64,000 bases of DNA from Cheilinus undulatus (taxonomy: Eukaryota > Chordata > Actinopteri > Labriformes > Labridae). The translations under genes and the position numbers were made by a program. The notes below the pieces were generated by a model. The model saw only the letters and a program-made list of their open reading frames with translations, did not search any database and was not told where the DNA came from. Below are positions 23,501-35,754 of the stretch, in pieces (position 1 is the first letter of the stretch; the number at the start of each line of letters is the position of its first letter). The stretch covers positions 34,966,110-35,030,109 of the forward strand of contig NC_054886.1 in the NCBI RefSeq assembly GCF_018320785.1. The letters run 5' to 3'.

Positions 23501-26500
23501 TTATCTTGCTGTTTCACAGGAAGTCACTGTAACTCTTACATGAAACTTCTGATTTTCATCAAATCTCACATGATTTCGAATTTGCGCTTGTGGGACTAAT
23601 AACAGGAATATCTTATCTTATGATTAGGATCTTCCCCTCTACATATTTAAATATGAACAAGACTTGAGAATGACTAAGGTTCACTCTAAATTTCAGTTCT
23701 TCATTGATTTGAACTGTACTTTAAGTAAAACAAGATGTTTTTGACTAAAAACCTACATGGACACATGAATGTGAACATTACATGACATAAATCCAGGATT
23801 TATAAGCTAATTCTGACCTGAGAGTCTCCAGTTGACAGTGTGGACTCCCCAGTCCAGGAATCATCAGCTTCATCCCTGAGTCCTGCAGCTTGTTGTTGCT
23901 CAGGTCCAGCTCTTTCAGATGAGAGGGGTTGGACTTCAGAGCTGATGCCAGAACTTCACAGTGAGTGTCAAAAAGTCGACCACAGGATACCCTATAAGGA
24001 GAGGTTTTTGATTACTGAAACAAAACTGTGATTTAAAAACCATACCTTTTAAAATTATGCAAATGCACAGCATAAATCTGAACATATAACAATACAATAA
24101 AGACCCTGGACTTACCGAGCTTTTCTGCAGTTCCTGACTGCAGGAAGAAGTCGAAGTTTTCCCTCCTCTGCTGTCCTGTATGCAGTCATGTCAAGCTCAT
24201 CCAGAACCTTCTCTGACATCTTCAGAATGTGAGCCAGACCTGAGCAGTGGATCTCAGAGAGGTTTATCTCTGATTTGTTCTCTGATTTCAGGAACTTTTG
24301 GATCTCCTGGTGGACTATCTGGTCATTAATCTCCATCAGACAGTGAAAGATGTTGATGCTTCTTTCTGGAGAGATCTCGTAGGTGCTCTGCTGCTTCAGG
24401 TTGTTGATTGCTTTCTGGATGCTGGCTGGATTGTTCTCTGTTGGAGCTAAAATGTCTTTCAATAGTCTCTGGTTGGACTCCAGAGAGAGACCATGAAGGA
24501 AGCGAACAAACAAGTCCAAATGGCCATTTTGGCTCTTCAGGGATTCATCCATGGCGTTCCTGAGGAATGTGTCCAAAGGAGGGTCACTGATTCTGAACCT
24601 GCCCCAGGCTTTCCCCAGGAAAGTCTCCAGTGTCTCGCTGTCCTTCTTTGTGAAACAGTGGAACATGTAGACAGCAGCAAGGAACTCCTGAACGCTCAGA
24701 TGAACAAAGCAGTACACTGGTTTCTGGAAGATCACACTCTCTATTTTAAAGATCTCAGTACAAACTCCTGAGTACACCGAGGCCTCTGTGACATCCAGAC
24801 CACAGCGCTCCAGGTCTTCTTGGTAGAACATGATGTTTCCGTTCTCCAGATATTCAAACGCCAGCCTCCCCAGCTTCAGAAGAACTTCCCTGTCAGATTT
24901 TGATAGTTCTTGAGAGGTTGTCTCTTCACCATCATCATACTTCTGCTTCTTCCTCTTGGTCTGAACCAACAGGAAGTGTGAGTACAAGTCCGTCAGAGTT
25001 TTGGGCAGCTCTCCTCTCTGCTCCGTGTTCATCATGTGCTCCAGAACTGTAGCAGTGATCCAGCAGAAGACTGGGATTCGACACATGATGTGGAGGCTCC
25101 TGGATGTCTTGATGTGGGAGATGATTTCACTTGACAGATCTTCATCACTGAACCTCTTCTTAAAGTACTCTTCTATCTGGGCGTCAGTGAAGCCTCGGAC
25201 TTCTGTTACCTTGTCAACATACGATGGAGGGATCTGATTGGCTGTTGCAGGTCGAGACGTTATCCAGATGAGAGCTGAGGGAAGCAGATTCCCCTTGATG
25301 AGGTTGGTTATCAGCACACTGATTGATGACTTCTCTGTGACGTCTGACACGACCTCCTTGTTGTGGAAATCCAACGACAGTCTGCTTTCATCCAGGCCGT
25401 CAAAGATGAACAAAAGTTTACAGACAGCCAGCGTCTCCGCTCTGACCTTCTGGAATGTTGGATGGAAAACACGGAGCAGCTCCAGAAGACTGTAGCGCTC
25501 ATCTCTGATCAAGTTCAGCTCCCTGAATGAAAGCAGAACCAGCAGACTGATGTCTTGGTTTTCTGAGCCCTCTGCCCAGTCCAGAGTGAACTTCTGCACA
25601 GAGAAGGTTTTTCCAACACCAGCCACACCGTAGGTCAGAACCACTCTGATGGGTGTCTGTTGGCCAGGTAAGGCTTTAAAGATGTCCTGACACCTGATGG
25701 GCATTTCATGGAGGCTCTCCATCTTGGAAGCTTTCTCAAGCTGCCAGACTTCATGTTGTGTGTTCACCTCTTCACTCTGTCCTTCTGTGATGTAGAGCTC
25801 AGTGTAGATCCTGTTCAGAAGGGTTCTACTTCTCTCATCAGTTCCTTCAGGAACAAGTTCAAACCTCCTCTTCAGGCTGATCCTATAAGCACGAAACACT
25901 TCCTGTTGACCTATAACCCATAAAAAAAGAGAAGCACAAAAAGATTTTTTTAGGATTAACAAATAAAACATTGTTCATTAGTGGGGATCCTGAACATCCA
26001 CGCTATTGATATTTGCGTCGGCCATATTGTTTATTCTTATTCTTCCGCACCGGCTATCTCCTCCTTCATACTTTGTTGTATCGACAGTTTTAACTTTAAA
26101 AAATTCAGCTTCTTCGTCATTTGACTGCTATGACTTTTCTCATTTCTAACTTTTATAATTTTTAAAATAAAGCTATTTTCAGCTATTTCTATGCTTTATC
26201 AGTTATTGAATGCGATTTTCAGCTACTTTTGGGCCAAAATCAGCTATTTTTAGGCTACATTCAGCTATTTTTATCTCTTTTTAAGCTATTGAATGCCATT
26301 TTCAGCTACTTTTATGCCATCTTATGCTATTTTATGCTATTTTATGCTATTTTTGTGCTTTTGGCTATTTTCAACAGTTCTTCCACAATTCAGCTCTCAG
26401 GATCCCCACGCAATTTCAGCTGAAATTGCAATTTTGATCTAGTTATTTTTAATCTCGTCACTAAGTCATCGAGAGACATCTGGCTGCAGCCCTCGAGCAA

Positions 26501-29500
26501 ACCTCTACGCTGGGGCATTAGGCTGGAGACCTCTATGGTGGGGCAAAACCTCTGTGCTGGGGCGTGACGTACATTGCCCAAGCCGGCGGACCTCTGTGCT
26601 GGGGCGTGACGTATATTACCCACGACGAAATTTCAGCTCTATCCGCTTGCTGACAGGCTGACCCTAAATCTAACCAGTCAGGTTTTAATGCCTAAATCTA
26701 ACCAGTCAGATTTTAATGCATAAACCTAACCAGTCAGATTTTAATGCCTAAATCTAACCAGTCAGATTTAGACGCCTAAACCGAACCAGTCAGGTTTTAA
26801 TAGCGTAGCGTCTGCTACTGCACGGTCCAGCATAGACCCCAGAGTACGGGGCTATGCTAATGTGTCATAAGCACAGCGGTGTAGTCATGCTAACAACAGC
26901 TAGGTCATGCTAACAACAGCTAACACGCTGCGTGCCCCAGTGTAGGCTTGGGCAATGTACGTCACGTCCAGCAAAGAGGTTTCGCCCCACCGTAGAGGTC
27001 TCCAGCCGAACGCCCCAGCTTAAAGGTTTGCTCGAGGGCTGCAGCCAGACCCTCTTCAAGTCATCATGTTTTCTTGAGTCAGAATCAACTTTTGTGGCTC
27101 TACAATGGCATTCAAGTTTCTTTTTTTTTTGCCAAAAATTAAACCAAGGCAGTCAAAAAAAGAGACCCTTCCTTTCCCGGATAACACTAACGCTTTACTC
27201 AGAGGGCCTGTTGTCTGCTGGTAACCCTCAGAGTACCTCACCTGTGAAGACGGTATCTTTTTAACACGTCTATCTCAAAGTTAATGAGCTTATCTGGAAA
27301 ATATGCAACCTGGTGTTTTGACATAAATATTTCTTTGCTAAGATCTTGGTCATGAGCTTGAAGGAATCTGCAGGTTGACGTCAAGGAGGTTGGCTGTCCT
27401 TGAAAAAAAGAGAAGATAGGGCCTGTTTGGGGTGGTATGACCACACAGTGTTACTTGGGTTTAGTATGAAAAATATGGAATCTGGGCCAAGTTGTGACCA
27501 TCTATGTCATCCAGCTACACAGGTTACAAAACACACTTATGATGTAAGAATGTTTTATGATGTGAGGGTTAGGAATGAAGACTGAAACCGATTCCTCCAA
27601 CAGAGTTTGAAAGCTAATTATTGAAACATCACATTGTGCAAGAAAAGGTGAAAACAGCAACAGATGCTCTCCGTCTTACCTCCCATGGTTCTGGTCTCAT
27701 TGTGTTCGTCCTGTCCAGTTCTGGTTCTTTCTTTCAGATGGATTTTTGCTGAACCAGGACAGTCCCAGACTGAGTGGTTGTGATTTGTAGAGTTTGTGGA
27801 GTCTAGGCTTCTGCTGGATGAGTACTGACGCTTTGACCTGACTCCACCGTTCTTCCTTCTCTTTCTGTAGAGGTGAAAAAGAGCATTCACTGACTTTTAA
27901 CACTCAAAACACCAAGTAGAACAAATATTTCAGATGTGGGGGTTTGTGTTAAAACATGGTTCTGAAGTTTGGATCCAAACTTCTCAACCTGGAAAAATTA
28001 ACCATTTAAAAAATACTGACTAAAGCTTCCTCCCTGTCCCCCCCCAAAAGACCCTCATAATAAAAAAAACCCCTCATCATAAATAAAAACCACCCTCATC
28101 ATAAATAAAAAAAACCCTCATAATAAGTAAAAAAAAACCCTCATCATAGAATGTTCTGATGTTAAACTAGGGTGACAGTTGTGTTTGTTTTTAGCCATAT
28201 CAGCGTTGTCACTACCTGGAAAGTTATGTACAGAGCCAAAGCCCTCTGATTTATTTATGATGTCAATGCATGTGTGTTGGATCAGCAGCATTCATCCCCG
28301 CTAACAGTTACCAGCTGAATGATGTCAAACCGTGTTTGGATTCTGATTTTCAAAGGATTTAACTGAACCACTTTTAAACATGATTTCACCACTTTGTCCA
28401 TCTATTTTTGAAAACATTTAACACCATATTTCTACCACTAATATTTGCCTTTTTCAACCCCTTTGTTGCCACTTTAAGACACGTTTAACCTGTTTTTGTC
28501 ACGTAAACCCATTTTTTTGCAGCTTAAAGCATCTTTGAAACATTTTTTCTTGCCATTTTTAACCATTTTTAATCTACTTTTGCCGCCCATTCCAACTTTT
28601 TATCTATCTTAACTACTTTCAAGTCACTTTTCCCCCCTTTCTGCCACTTTTAAAACATTTCTTGCCACTAATTGCTACTTTATACATTTTTTTCCACTTC
28701 ATGCTACTCTTAACTAATTTTTTGCTACTTTAATCATTTTTGTCATATTTTGACACCATTGATGGAGTTTTGTCACTATTTAAACCTACTTTAACCACTT
28801 TCAGCCACTTTAAGCTCCTTTTTAGCCTCTTTAAACCCATTGCCACCACTGGTAGCCAAGTTTTGCCACCTTTTTTCAAACTTTAAACCTATTTTTTGCC
28901 ACTTTAGCCTGTTTTAGCCCATTTTCACAGCTCATCATAACTTTTAACTTTATTTTCACTTTTGTTGGCACTTCAGGGTTATTTTGTTTGGTCACATTTC
29001 TGCCACTTTTTGCTACTTTTAACCCATTTTTAATCCTGTCTTTCCACTTTTAACCCCTTTATTATATATTTTTAACCAATTTTCTCAACTGTTTTTGCCT
29101 TTTCAACCCATTCCTGCAACCTTCTGCCACCTTACATCCATATGTAACACATTTTACCACTGTTCTCATTTTGGCCACTTTTTCAACTAGAAGACCTTTT
29201 TGCAGTTCGGTCTCTGTTTCTTCTTTGTTGACACTTTCAAGCCATTTTTGCCACTTTTTGATGATTTTTGTGTCATTTGACAATAATTTTCTGTACTTTG
29301 TCTCGTCAGCTCCTCTGTCAGGTGTCTGTCTTGCTATGTGGGATTTTTCTGGATGTTTTGTTTCAGTTTTATGTGGAGATGGAAATTAGTGACTCACTAA
29401 ATCTTGTTTTCATTAACTATGAATGATCAATGTCATTGCACACTGTTTCTTAATTAATGAACTCAATTATAAATCCTATTTTTGTGATGTTTCCTCTAAA

Positions 29501-31676
29501 GTTGTCTCATTTTTTCTACCACATCCTGAAGTCTGACATTGCTTTTATAATGGTGTAGTTCAGTGTTCTCATCCACATCCTTAAATAAAAATCTCACTGT
29601 GTTTTGAGTAAAGGGGTTAACATCTTGTAAAAGGCTACATCTGCTATAACCCCCCCTCATGTGCCAGGGTCTTTTGTGGGTGGGCATGCTGTTTGTGGCA
29701 GCCTGGGTAAGATAGAAACATCTGCGTGCTTCCATGGTGGGTGGTTAGCGATAGCATGGGGGAAGGTTGCAGTAGAACTCTGGGAATAAATGTTCAGCTC
29801 CCTGGGGTGTTGAGGGACTAGCTCAGACACCAGCTAAAGTGGGTTAACCCCGGCTCTTTGAGGCCCATCAGTCTGCATGGTTGACTTGCTGGGCCTTTTG
29901 GGTTTAAGAATATTTCTACCAAGCGATTATCCATCAGTGTCTTGTTTTATGTCATTCTATTTTTACTGTGTGAATGTATTAGCTCATTCTCTGTTGAATG
30001 CTGTCATTTCCACTAAATATAACCTAGCACGCTCATGTTTCACTTCTCTACACTGACAGTAATGGCGAGATGTGGCTTTAAGTATATTTATATTTATCTA
30101 CCACATGTCGCTGTTATTTTTACATATGATGGTATCAAGTTAATTTTACAGACATTGGGTTTTTCCCTCTGTGCTCTGATTGGCTGAATTATTTTAGCTG
30201 GCTTAATATTAGCCTTAAGGGAAAACTTTCAACTCTCACTCAAGGCGTTCATATACTAAAGCAATTCAGACTTTAATCTCAGGATTCTGACTTTAATTCT
30301 GTCTTTAAGTCAGAATTCTTTCACATAGTGGTGTGTGTAAACTTGTTTGTCCAGCAGCAGTCAGACTGTAATGTCTGCTGGTGTTTTGTGATTTTAGCAT
30401 TAAAACCTTCCTTGTAAACATAGTTTAGTAACTCCAATATTAGCTGAGGGGGATATTCACTATCATTATGTGCCTGCAGTGTCTGTATCAGTGGTTCTCA
30501 ACCTTTTCAGCCCACGACCCCCAAAATAATGGTATCAGTGACCGGGGACCCCCACTGTACCTGAAGGTGGCTGAACACAGACATGAACATTCAAGAATAG
30601 TCATGTGGAGACAAGGCCGCCCATTAGGGGGGATAAATGAGAGAGCTTTCTGGAGCCCAGACACACTGGGGGTCAACAAAATCATGGTCATTGTAAAGTT
30701 AAGCTGTGGTATTTTATATTTAACCTGAATAATAACCAGGCTTATCAAAGAAACACATTTAATTCATTTTTGTAGTAAGTAGCCCTCTTATAAATGTAAA
30801 TCTTTTAGTTAAAAACAGAATTAAAATATGTAAAAAAATAGCTAATATTGGTTATTAGCAAAAAATAGTAGGAAAGGTGGTGAAATTAGATTTAAGAAGT
30901 AGCAGAAATAGGTTAGAAATGCCAAAAATTAGATAAGAAATTAACCAAAAATGGCAAAAATTGGTTAAAGTGGCAAAAATGGGCATTTTCAGTGGTAAAA
31001 GGGCATTCAAAAGTGGTTGAAATGGCGCTAAAGTGGCAAAAATAGATGCAATTGGGGTTAAATAGGATGAAAATTGATATAAGCTGGCAAAAAGGGGTTA
31101 GTGAAGGCAGAAATAGTCTGAAACTGGCAAAAATGGGCATATCGACTGGTGAAATGTGGCTTAAAAAGTTGTAAAAGAGGTTAACAGTGGCAATAATATG
31201 TAAACAGAGCCAACAATAGGCAGAGAGTGGCAAGATTTGGTTTAGAAGTGGCAATTCATGCAGAAAAAAAGTGGTGGGAAGGATTGTAAAACTGACAAAA
31301 ATGGGTTTTAAGTTGCAAAAATGGGTTAAAATTGGTGGGGGAAAAAATTGGTGGGAAAAAGTGATAAAAACGGGTTAAAATTAGGCAATTTGGTGTAAAG
31401 TGGCAACAGTGTACTTCAAAAACGTTCCTAGTTTTTTAAGGCATCTGGTGACCCTCTCTCAGTGTCTCGCGACCTCCAATGGGGTCCTGACCCCGATGTT
31501 GAGAACCCCTGGACTATATGAGTGTAAACTTAACTTTCATTTATTTCTCCCTTATCTTTGGAGGAGCTCTACTGTCAGCATGCTGTGAGCTTCTGTGTTA
31601 AACTGATAAATTAAAAGCTTACTTCTGCCCGGTATCATCGCTGCATTCACTCCATGTAGACGTCCCTCTACAGATC
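20553..31676 (-). CDS. NLRC3-like NACHT/LRR receptor (FISNA type)
   Basis: Cytosolic NOD-like receptor of the expanded fish NLR family. Exons in gene order: 31676-31623 (54 nt, tentative), 27864-27680 (185 nt), 25910-24116 (FISNA-NACHT), then LRR exons 23991-23818, 21818-21645, 20998-20825 and 20726-20553, each exactly 174 nt with the [13 protein letters not shown]-type ribonuclease-inhibitor repeat. All phases agree; even the two small exons join in frame (TGQK|KRRKNGG and TMG|GQQEVF). Those encode a basic, Ser-rich segment with no PYD or CARD. The first exon with ATG and the last exon are not certain, so the span is a minimum. The last donor (GTTAGC) is weak. There is no frameshift or stop, so the gene could be functional. 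The gene sits in a block otherwise conserved with human 4q. Confidence 0.85.
21836..21955. repeat. Short tandem repeat, about 23 bp x 5
   Basis: Units of AGTAAAACATGAGGTACAGAG just beside LRR exon 21645-21818, in the intron on its 5' (gene) side. Confidence 0.8.
22440..23610 (-). repeat. Inverted copy of the cfi-intron dispersed repeat
   Basis: Reverse complement of about 5080-6420, lying in the intron between the first two LRR exons. Non-coding. Confidence 0.7.
24116..25910 (-). CDS. FISNA-NACHT exon of the NLR (1795 nt)
   Basis: A single open exon of 598 codons. It starts with the FISNA region (about the first 70 residues, after [17 protein letters not shown]), followed by Walker A GVAGVGKT (around 25610-25632) and Walker [11 protein letters not shown] (around 25395-25425), then sensor-like [18 protein letters not shown] and the winged-helix / HD2 region with [16 protein letters not shown]. 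The acceptor is AG at 25911-25912 and the donor GTAAGT at 24110-24115. Nucleotide-binding motifs are intact, so ATP binding is expected by family. Confidence 0.93.
26160..26400. repeat. AT-rich tandem (TTTTCAGCTATTTTTA-like)
   Basis: Degenerate units of CAGCTATTTTTAGGC and TTGAATGCCATTTTCAGCTAC in the NLR intron. No other content. Confidence 0.6.
26440..27065. mobile_element. Second fold-back element
   Basis: The left arm, about 26445-26600 (CTGCAGCCCTCGAGCAAACC, GGAGACCTCTATGGTGGGGC, GGGCGTGACGTACATTGCCC), recurs inverted at about 26935-27065. The spacer contains a tandem of AAATCTAACCAGTCAGATTTTAATGCCT (26660-26800). Non-coding, inside the NLR intron. Confidence 0.7.
28030..28147. repeat. 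Short tandem (CCCTCATCATAAATAAAAA)
   Basis: Five units of about 20-26 bp in an NLR intron. Confidence 0.7.
28370..29290. repeat. T-rich degenerate array
   Basis: Same TTTTGCCACTTTTAACCC family as 2540-3560, in the NLR intron between the 54- and 185-nt exons. It is followed at 29500-29620 by sequence resembling 37430-37560. Confidence 0.75.
30489..31511. mobile_element. hAT-like non-autonomous transposon
   Basis: Left end CAGTGGTTCTCAACC; right end, reverse-complemented, CAGGGGTTCTCAACA. Flanks GTCTGTAT and GACTATAT agree at 6 of 8 positions, consistent with an aged 8-bp duplication. The interior holds the A-rich TGGCAAAAATGGG array. It lies within the presumed NLR intron. Confidence 0.7.
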
Positions 31677-31699
31677 CTGGAACTAGAGAAAGAACACGT

Positions 31700-32450
31700 T
31701 TTTAAACATTAATATTCATGTTTGTGTCATATTCCAGTGAAGTTGGAGTGATCTGTGTCTTACTCTGTTTCTTTAAATACAATGGGCTGTCCCATAGACA
31801 TGCTGCTCTTCATCGACACACAGCTGACTCCATCAGGCCATCGTCCATCCTCCAAACACACACTCATCTTCACGGCCTCAGAGGATCTTCTGAGAGGGGA
31901 CTACACACGTTACAGAAACACAAACAGACCACATTTCAACATTTCTGTTTTTGCAATGTTACAGGCAGCACTCCTCAAGTAGCGCCCCGTATTTCTTCAT
32001 CCTGACACTCCCTGCTTTGTCTTTACTCTGTCTGACTTCCTCTGTTCATATATTTCCCTCCAGTTAGAGATAATGGCAGTCATGTTGGAGTCATAACAAC
32101 ATTAGACGCTGCCTCTCTATGGATCCATTATCCGCTTAGTGCTTCCTGTGGAACATCATAAAACGCTGTGTACATGCACTGAGGCGAGGGCTGCAGCAAA
32201 CACACAGCTCATTATTATAAGAAGGATCATTAACTGATATTTTAGAATGAAAAGAGGTTGTTTTATTTCCCAGAATCCTCAGTAAAGTCAGAAATATCTG
32301 GTTTACTCTAAGACGTAATCTTTGTCATGTTTTATTTCATCTTCAAATTGCAGATTTTTTGCACTGGTTGAAATATGTTAGAATGTTTCTTTTTTGCAGA
32401 TGAACCATTTCAAATACGATACAATACAGAACACAGATAAACAACAACCT
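31700..32450. other. No feature recognised
   Basis: Region upstream of the tentative first readable NLR exon. Open frames at 31718-32005 have no motif and are probably chance. Confidence 0.4.
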
Positions 32451-33000
32451 TCCCCCAATGTTTGACCTTTGTTGGCAACTTTTTAAAAGGTGTGAGGAAC
32501 TGGCGTGGAGCAAGGGAAACCGTCACCTTTCCACATTTAAAACCACTTTTCCAAATGTTGCCAACACATTTGCCCCATTTCTTGCCAACTCCAGCCCAGT
32601 TTATAAATGTCACCAGCAACTTTCCTTAATGCTGGCAACATATTTGTCCACCCCTTGCCAGTTTCAGTCCCTTTTTAAATGTTGCCAACCTATTAAACTT
32701 GCTTAAATTGGTTGTGCAAACACATTTTTGCTACTTTTTTCCCTTCCACACACTTTTTATAAATGTTGCCAACATATTTGCCTCGTTTTTTTTCGAGTTC
32801 CAATCAAATTTGTAAACGTTACCCACATATTCTCTTGCTTCGAACTAGTTTTTAAAATTTTCCCAGATGTTGACAGCAGATTTGTTTCACTCCTTGCCAA
32901 TTTCACCCACTCTTCAAAATGTTGGCAACATGTTTGCCCTGCTTTTCTCAAGATCCACCAAAGTTCCTAAAAGTTGCCAACATGTTTGCCCCATGTTTCG
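32450..33000. repeat. Degenerate array of TGTTGCCAACATATTTGCCCC units
   Basis: Units of about 60-80 bp. The same family appears inverted in the dkk2 intron at about 49340-49650. Confidence 0.7.
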
Positions 33001-33005
33001 CTAAT

Positions 33006-33500
33006 ATGTCATTTCAGATATCCAAAATGTGAATTACAGATATCTGGAAATTAATTGTAGATATCTGTAATACTAATTCAAGATATCTCTAATTACATTT
33101 TGACGAGGCAGAATTAGAATTACAGATATCTTTAAATGTATAGAATTGATGTGAATTAAAGATATCTGTAATTCACATCAATTCTATACATTTAAAGATA
33201 TCTGTCAAAGTCAAAATGTAATTAGAGATATCTTGAATTAGTACTACAGATAATTACAATTCATTTGTAGATATCCATAATTCACATTTTGGATATCTGA
33301 AATGACATTGTGGATATTCAAAATGACAAACCCCATTCACCTGAATGGCAAAAGTGACGTCATTTCGCCTAGTCAAAATGACGTTGTAGATATCTTAAAT
33401 GACAATTTTGGATAGGCACAATGTATTTTTGGATATCTGAAATGTTCTTTTTGACTAGGCGAAATTGAATTACAGATATCTACAATTTGAATTCTGGATA
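33006..33500. repeat. GATATC-rich palindrome
   Basis: 33006-33308 is a near-perfect inverted repeat centred on the GATATC at 33161-33166; both arms carry the TTTAAATGTATAGAATTGATG block. About 13 GATATC sites lie in 33015-33485. The flank to 33500 continues with the same words in less ordered form. No coding. Confidence 0.85.
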
Positions 33501-33607
33501 GTCAAACTTAACTTTTAAATGTTAAAACCGCTTGCCATAATGATGTCATCCTTTAAAACTAATCAAAAACATTGCCTTTAATGATGTCATTCTCTCAAAC
33601 CTTTAAT

Positions 33608-34220
33608 AGAGTGGTGCAGGAATGAGTCCTAAAACGCGGAAGTAAGTTAGCATTTTAGCCCTTCCGGTTCCCTTGTCTGAAAGCCTATGGGAATTTTGAA
33701 CGTGTTTTCGGTTAAATGCCTAAAATAAGGTCTGTGGTGAACACAAGTTCAGGAGAGTTTAACGTTTTATCCTACAACATAAAATGCATCTGAAACGTGC
33801 CCCACCTTTGAATTGTGTATCTTTTCACGCCTTAATAAAGGCGGTTGCTAAAAGATAGCTAACAAGGACTACATACGTCATTATCCGAAGCACGGCAACT
33901 GAGCCATTCGGTTGTATCTGCGGGTGATGACGTAAATTCAGCCGACCGTGTTGTAGTTCAATATAGCACGACGTTAGGTTTTTACTTTTGACAGTTAGAT
34001 TAACAAACCAGATACGATTCTTATATTATCAGTTTATGAAGATTATCTTTATGAACAAAACGTGTACGTTTCACAAACTTTTATTGGACACAGAGCTTAT
34101 TTTCAGCAACAATCCAAAAACCCATTGAAAAATCCCATAGGCTCGGTGCCGAGGGAACGCATGTAACGCTAACTTCCGGGTTTGCCTACAAAATTACGTC
34201 ACAACTGCGCCACTCTATAG
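33608..34220. mobile_element. TIR element starting GAGTGG
   Basis: The left end GAGTGGTGCAG with CGGAAGTAAGTTAGC and AGCCTATGGGA is matched by the reverse complement of the right end (GAGTGGCGCAG, CGGAAGTTAGCG, AGCCTATGGGA). TA flanks both outer ends. No open frame. Confidence 0.65.
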
Positions 34221-34815
34221 GCTTTTAAAGGTGATGCCATCACAGCTTACAAAACGTTCCATCCTTGCCTTGTGCACATAGGCCAGTCTCAGCTCTCATT
34301 CAATCTAGTCAGTATCCCACTAGATGTATTAGCTTCAGTATACCAGTGTATCCTTTATGACAACATGAGGGAGAAAAGCTGTTAAAGAGGCACCGCTATA
34401 GCCTTTATGTAAAGTGTTATTTTTTAAACTGAAACTTTAGGAAGGAAAAGCAAAACAGCAGGCATGAATTGTAGGAAAATTCACAAGGCATGATTGCTGG
34501 GAGGAAGAGGCATGATGGGAAATGAAAGCACAATCATATCTGTTGAGCTGAATGTGAACCCTCTCAATTTTTCCTGGATGAATCACTGGCCTTTGGCTAA
34601 TGGGTGGACTTTTTCCTGACTCACCAGATGTCTGCTTGAGGTTCTCATTATCCTGACATGAGCCAGTGAACACTGATGTCTACAGATACTAAAGCTACAG
34701 CTACAGCAGTGTTAGCAGCAATCTGCTTAGTTTGGCCTCATTTTATTATCTCATCAACCCGTCTCTCGTCAGGATGCTACTCGGCTGCTTTATCAGTCAG
34801 CAGTCAAACCACACT

Positions 34816-34880
34816 AACTAGGGCAGTGGTTCTCAACTGGTGGGTCAGGACCCCAAATTGGGTTATGTGGTTTATGTGAC
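34816..34880. mobile_element. Solitary hAT-like end
   Basis: CAGTGGTTCTCAACTGGTGG followed by GTCAGGACCCCAAATTGGG, like the ends of the elements at 30489 and 57313. No partner end was found nearby. Confidence 0.4.
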
Positions 34881-35529
34881 ATGTTATTTTAGTTTTCCTG
34901 TAATAGCGAGTACATTTTTGTCTACTTCCTTCTTCTTTTAACACCTGTACTTGTGATAATAAGGTATGCTGAGGTAATTCCTCTAAACTTTATTTAGAGT
35001 GAGTCTTAAGTTGAAATCAACGATGGATGGAGACGATCAGAGAGTTTGAGAGGTGGCCGATGAGGAGGAGGAAGAGGTGGACGACGGGGAACAAGACCAG
35101 GAAGAAAAGTTTCAGATAAATTCTGAGTAACTGTAATCAACCTTCTTCTTGGAAGGAAACCAGATAAAATCCCACAGCTATGTGATATTTAAAGTATGAC
35201 TGAGCTGTGAACATTTCTCTAGGGAATAAAAGGAGGAAGTAAAAAACAAAGAGACTCTAACACTGAAGTCTGCAGCTGCTTTTCCAGCTGCCTGTAGCAT
35301 TTCAGACGTTTGAAATTGATCTGACTACAACTCAACGCTGCAACTGAGCCGGAGTGCTCCACCTCTCTCCTGTTCACCTGGCCAGGTGTGCAAATGTCTT
35401 TATTCTCTGAGTATTTATTTCATAAAGTTTCAGTTCATTTTCTGTCATTTTATTGTAACGATCATCATTGTCTTTCTAAATTACTTCTAAGTAATTAACT
35501 GAGAATAACGAGCATGTGTTTGGACTGTG

Positions 35530-35665
35530 CCAACAGGAGCCTTAATGCACAGAACATGAACCCTCCAACCAGAGAAAGACCCTCTCTGATGGGGACTCAA
35601 ACCAGGAACCTCCATACTGTGAGCTGACAGCATTAACCACTGCACCATCATGCAGCCTTTAAATG
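35530..35665 (-). mobile_element. tRNA-like SINE fragment
   Basis: Read on the - strand: GGCTGCATGATGGTGCAGTG GTTAATGCTG, then CCTGGTTTGAGTCCCC (B-box-like), then a GAGAGGGTCTTTCTCTGG body. This is a common teleost repeat layout; the family name is not certain. Confidence 0.55.
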
Positions 35666-35754
35666 AGACCCGTTACACTTTATTAACCATGATGATAACA
35701 CTATGATGTCACAGTGTCAGCCTTGTTATTATATAAACAGCTTCTGTGGCCTAA

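Noticed and set aside
35530-35665. Candidate tRNA gene
   Set aside because: Has a B-box-like word but no good acceptor stem or anticodon arm; fits a SINE fragment.
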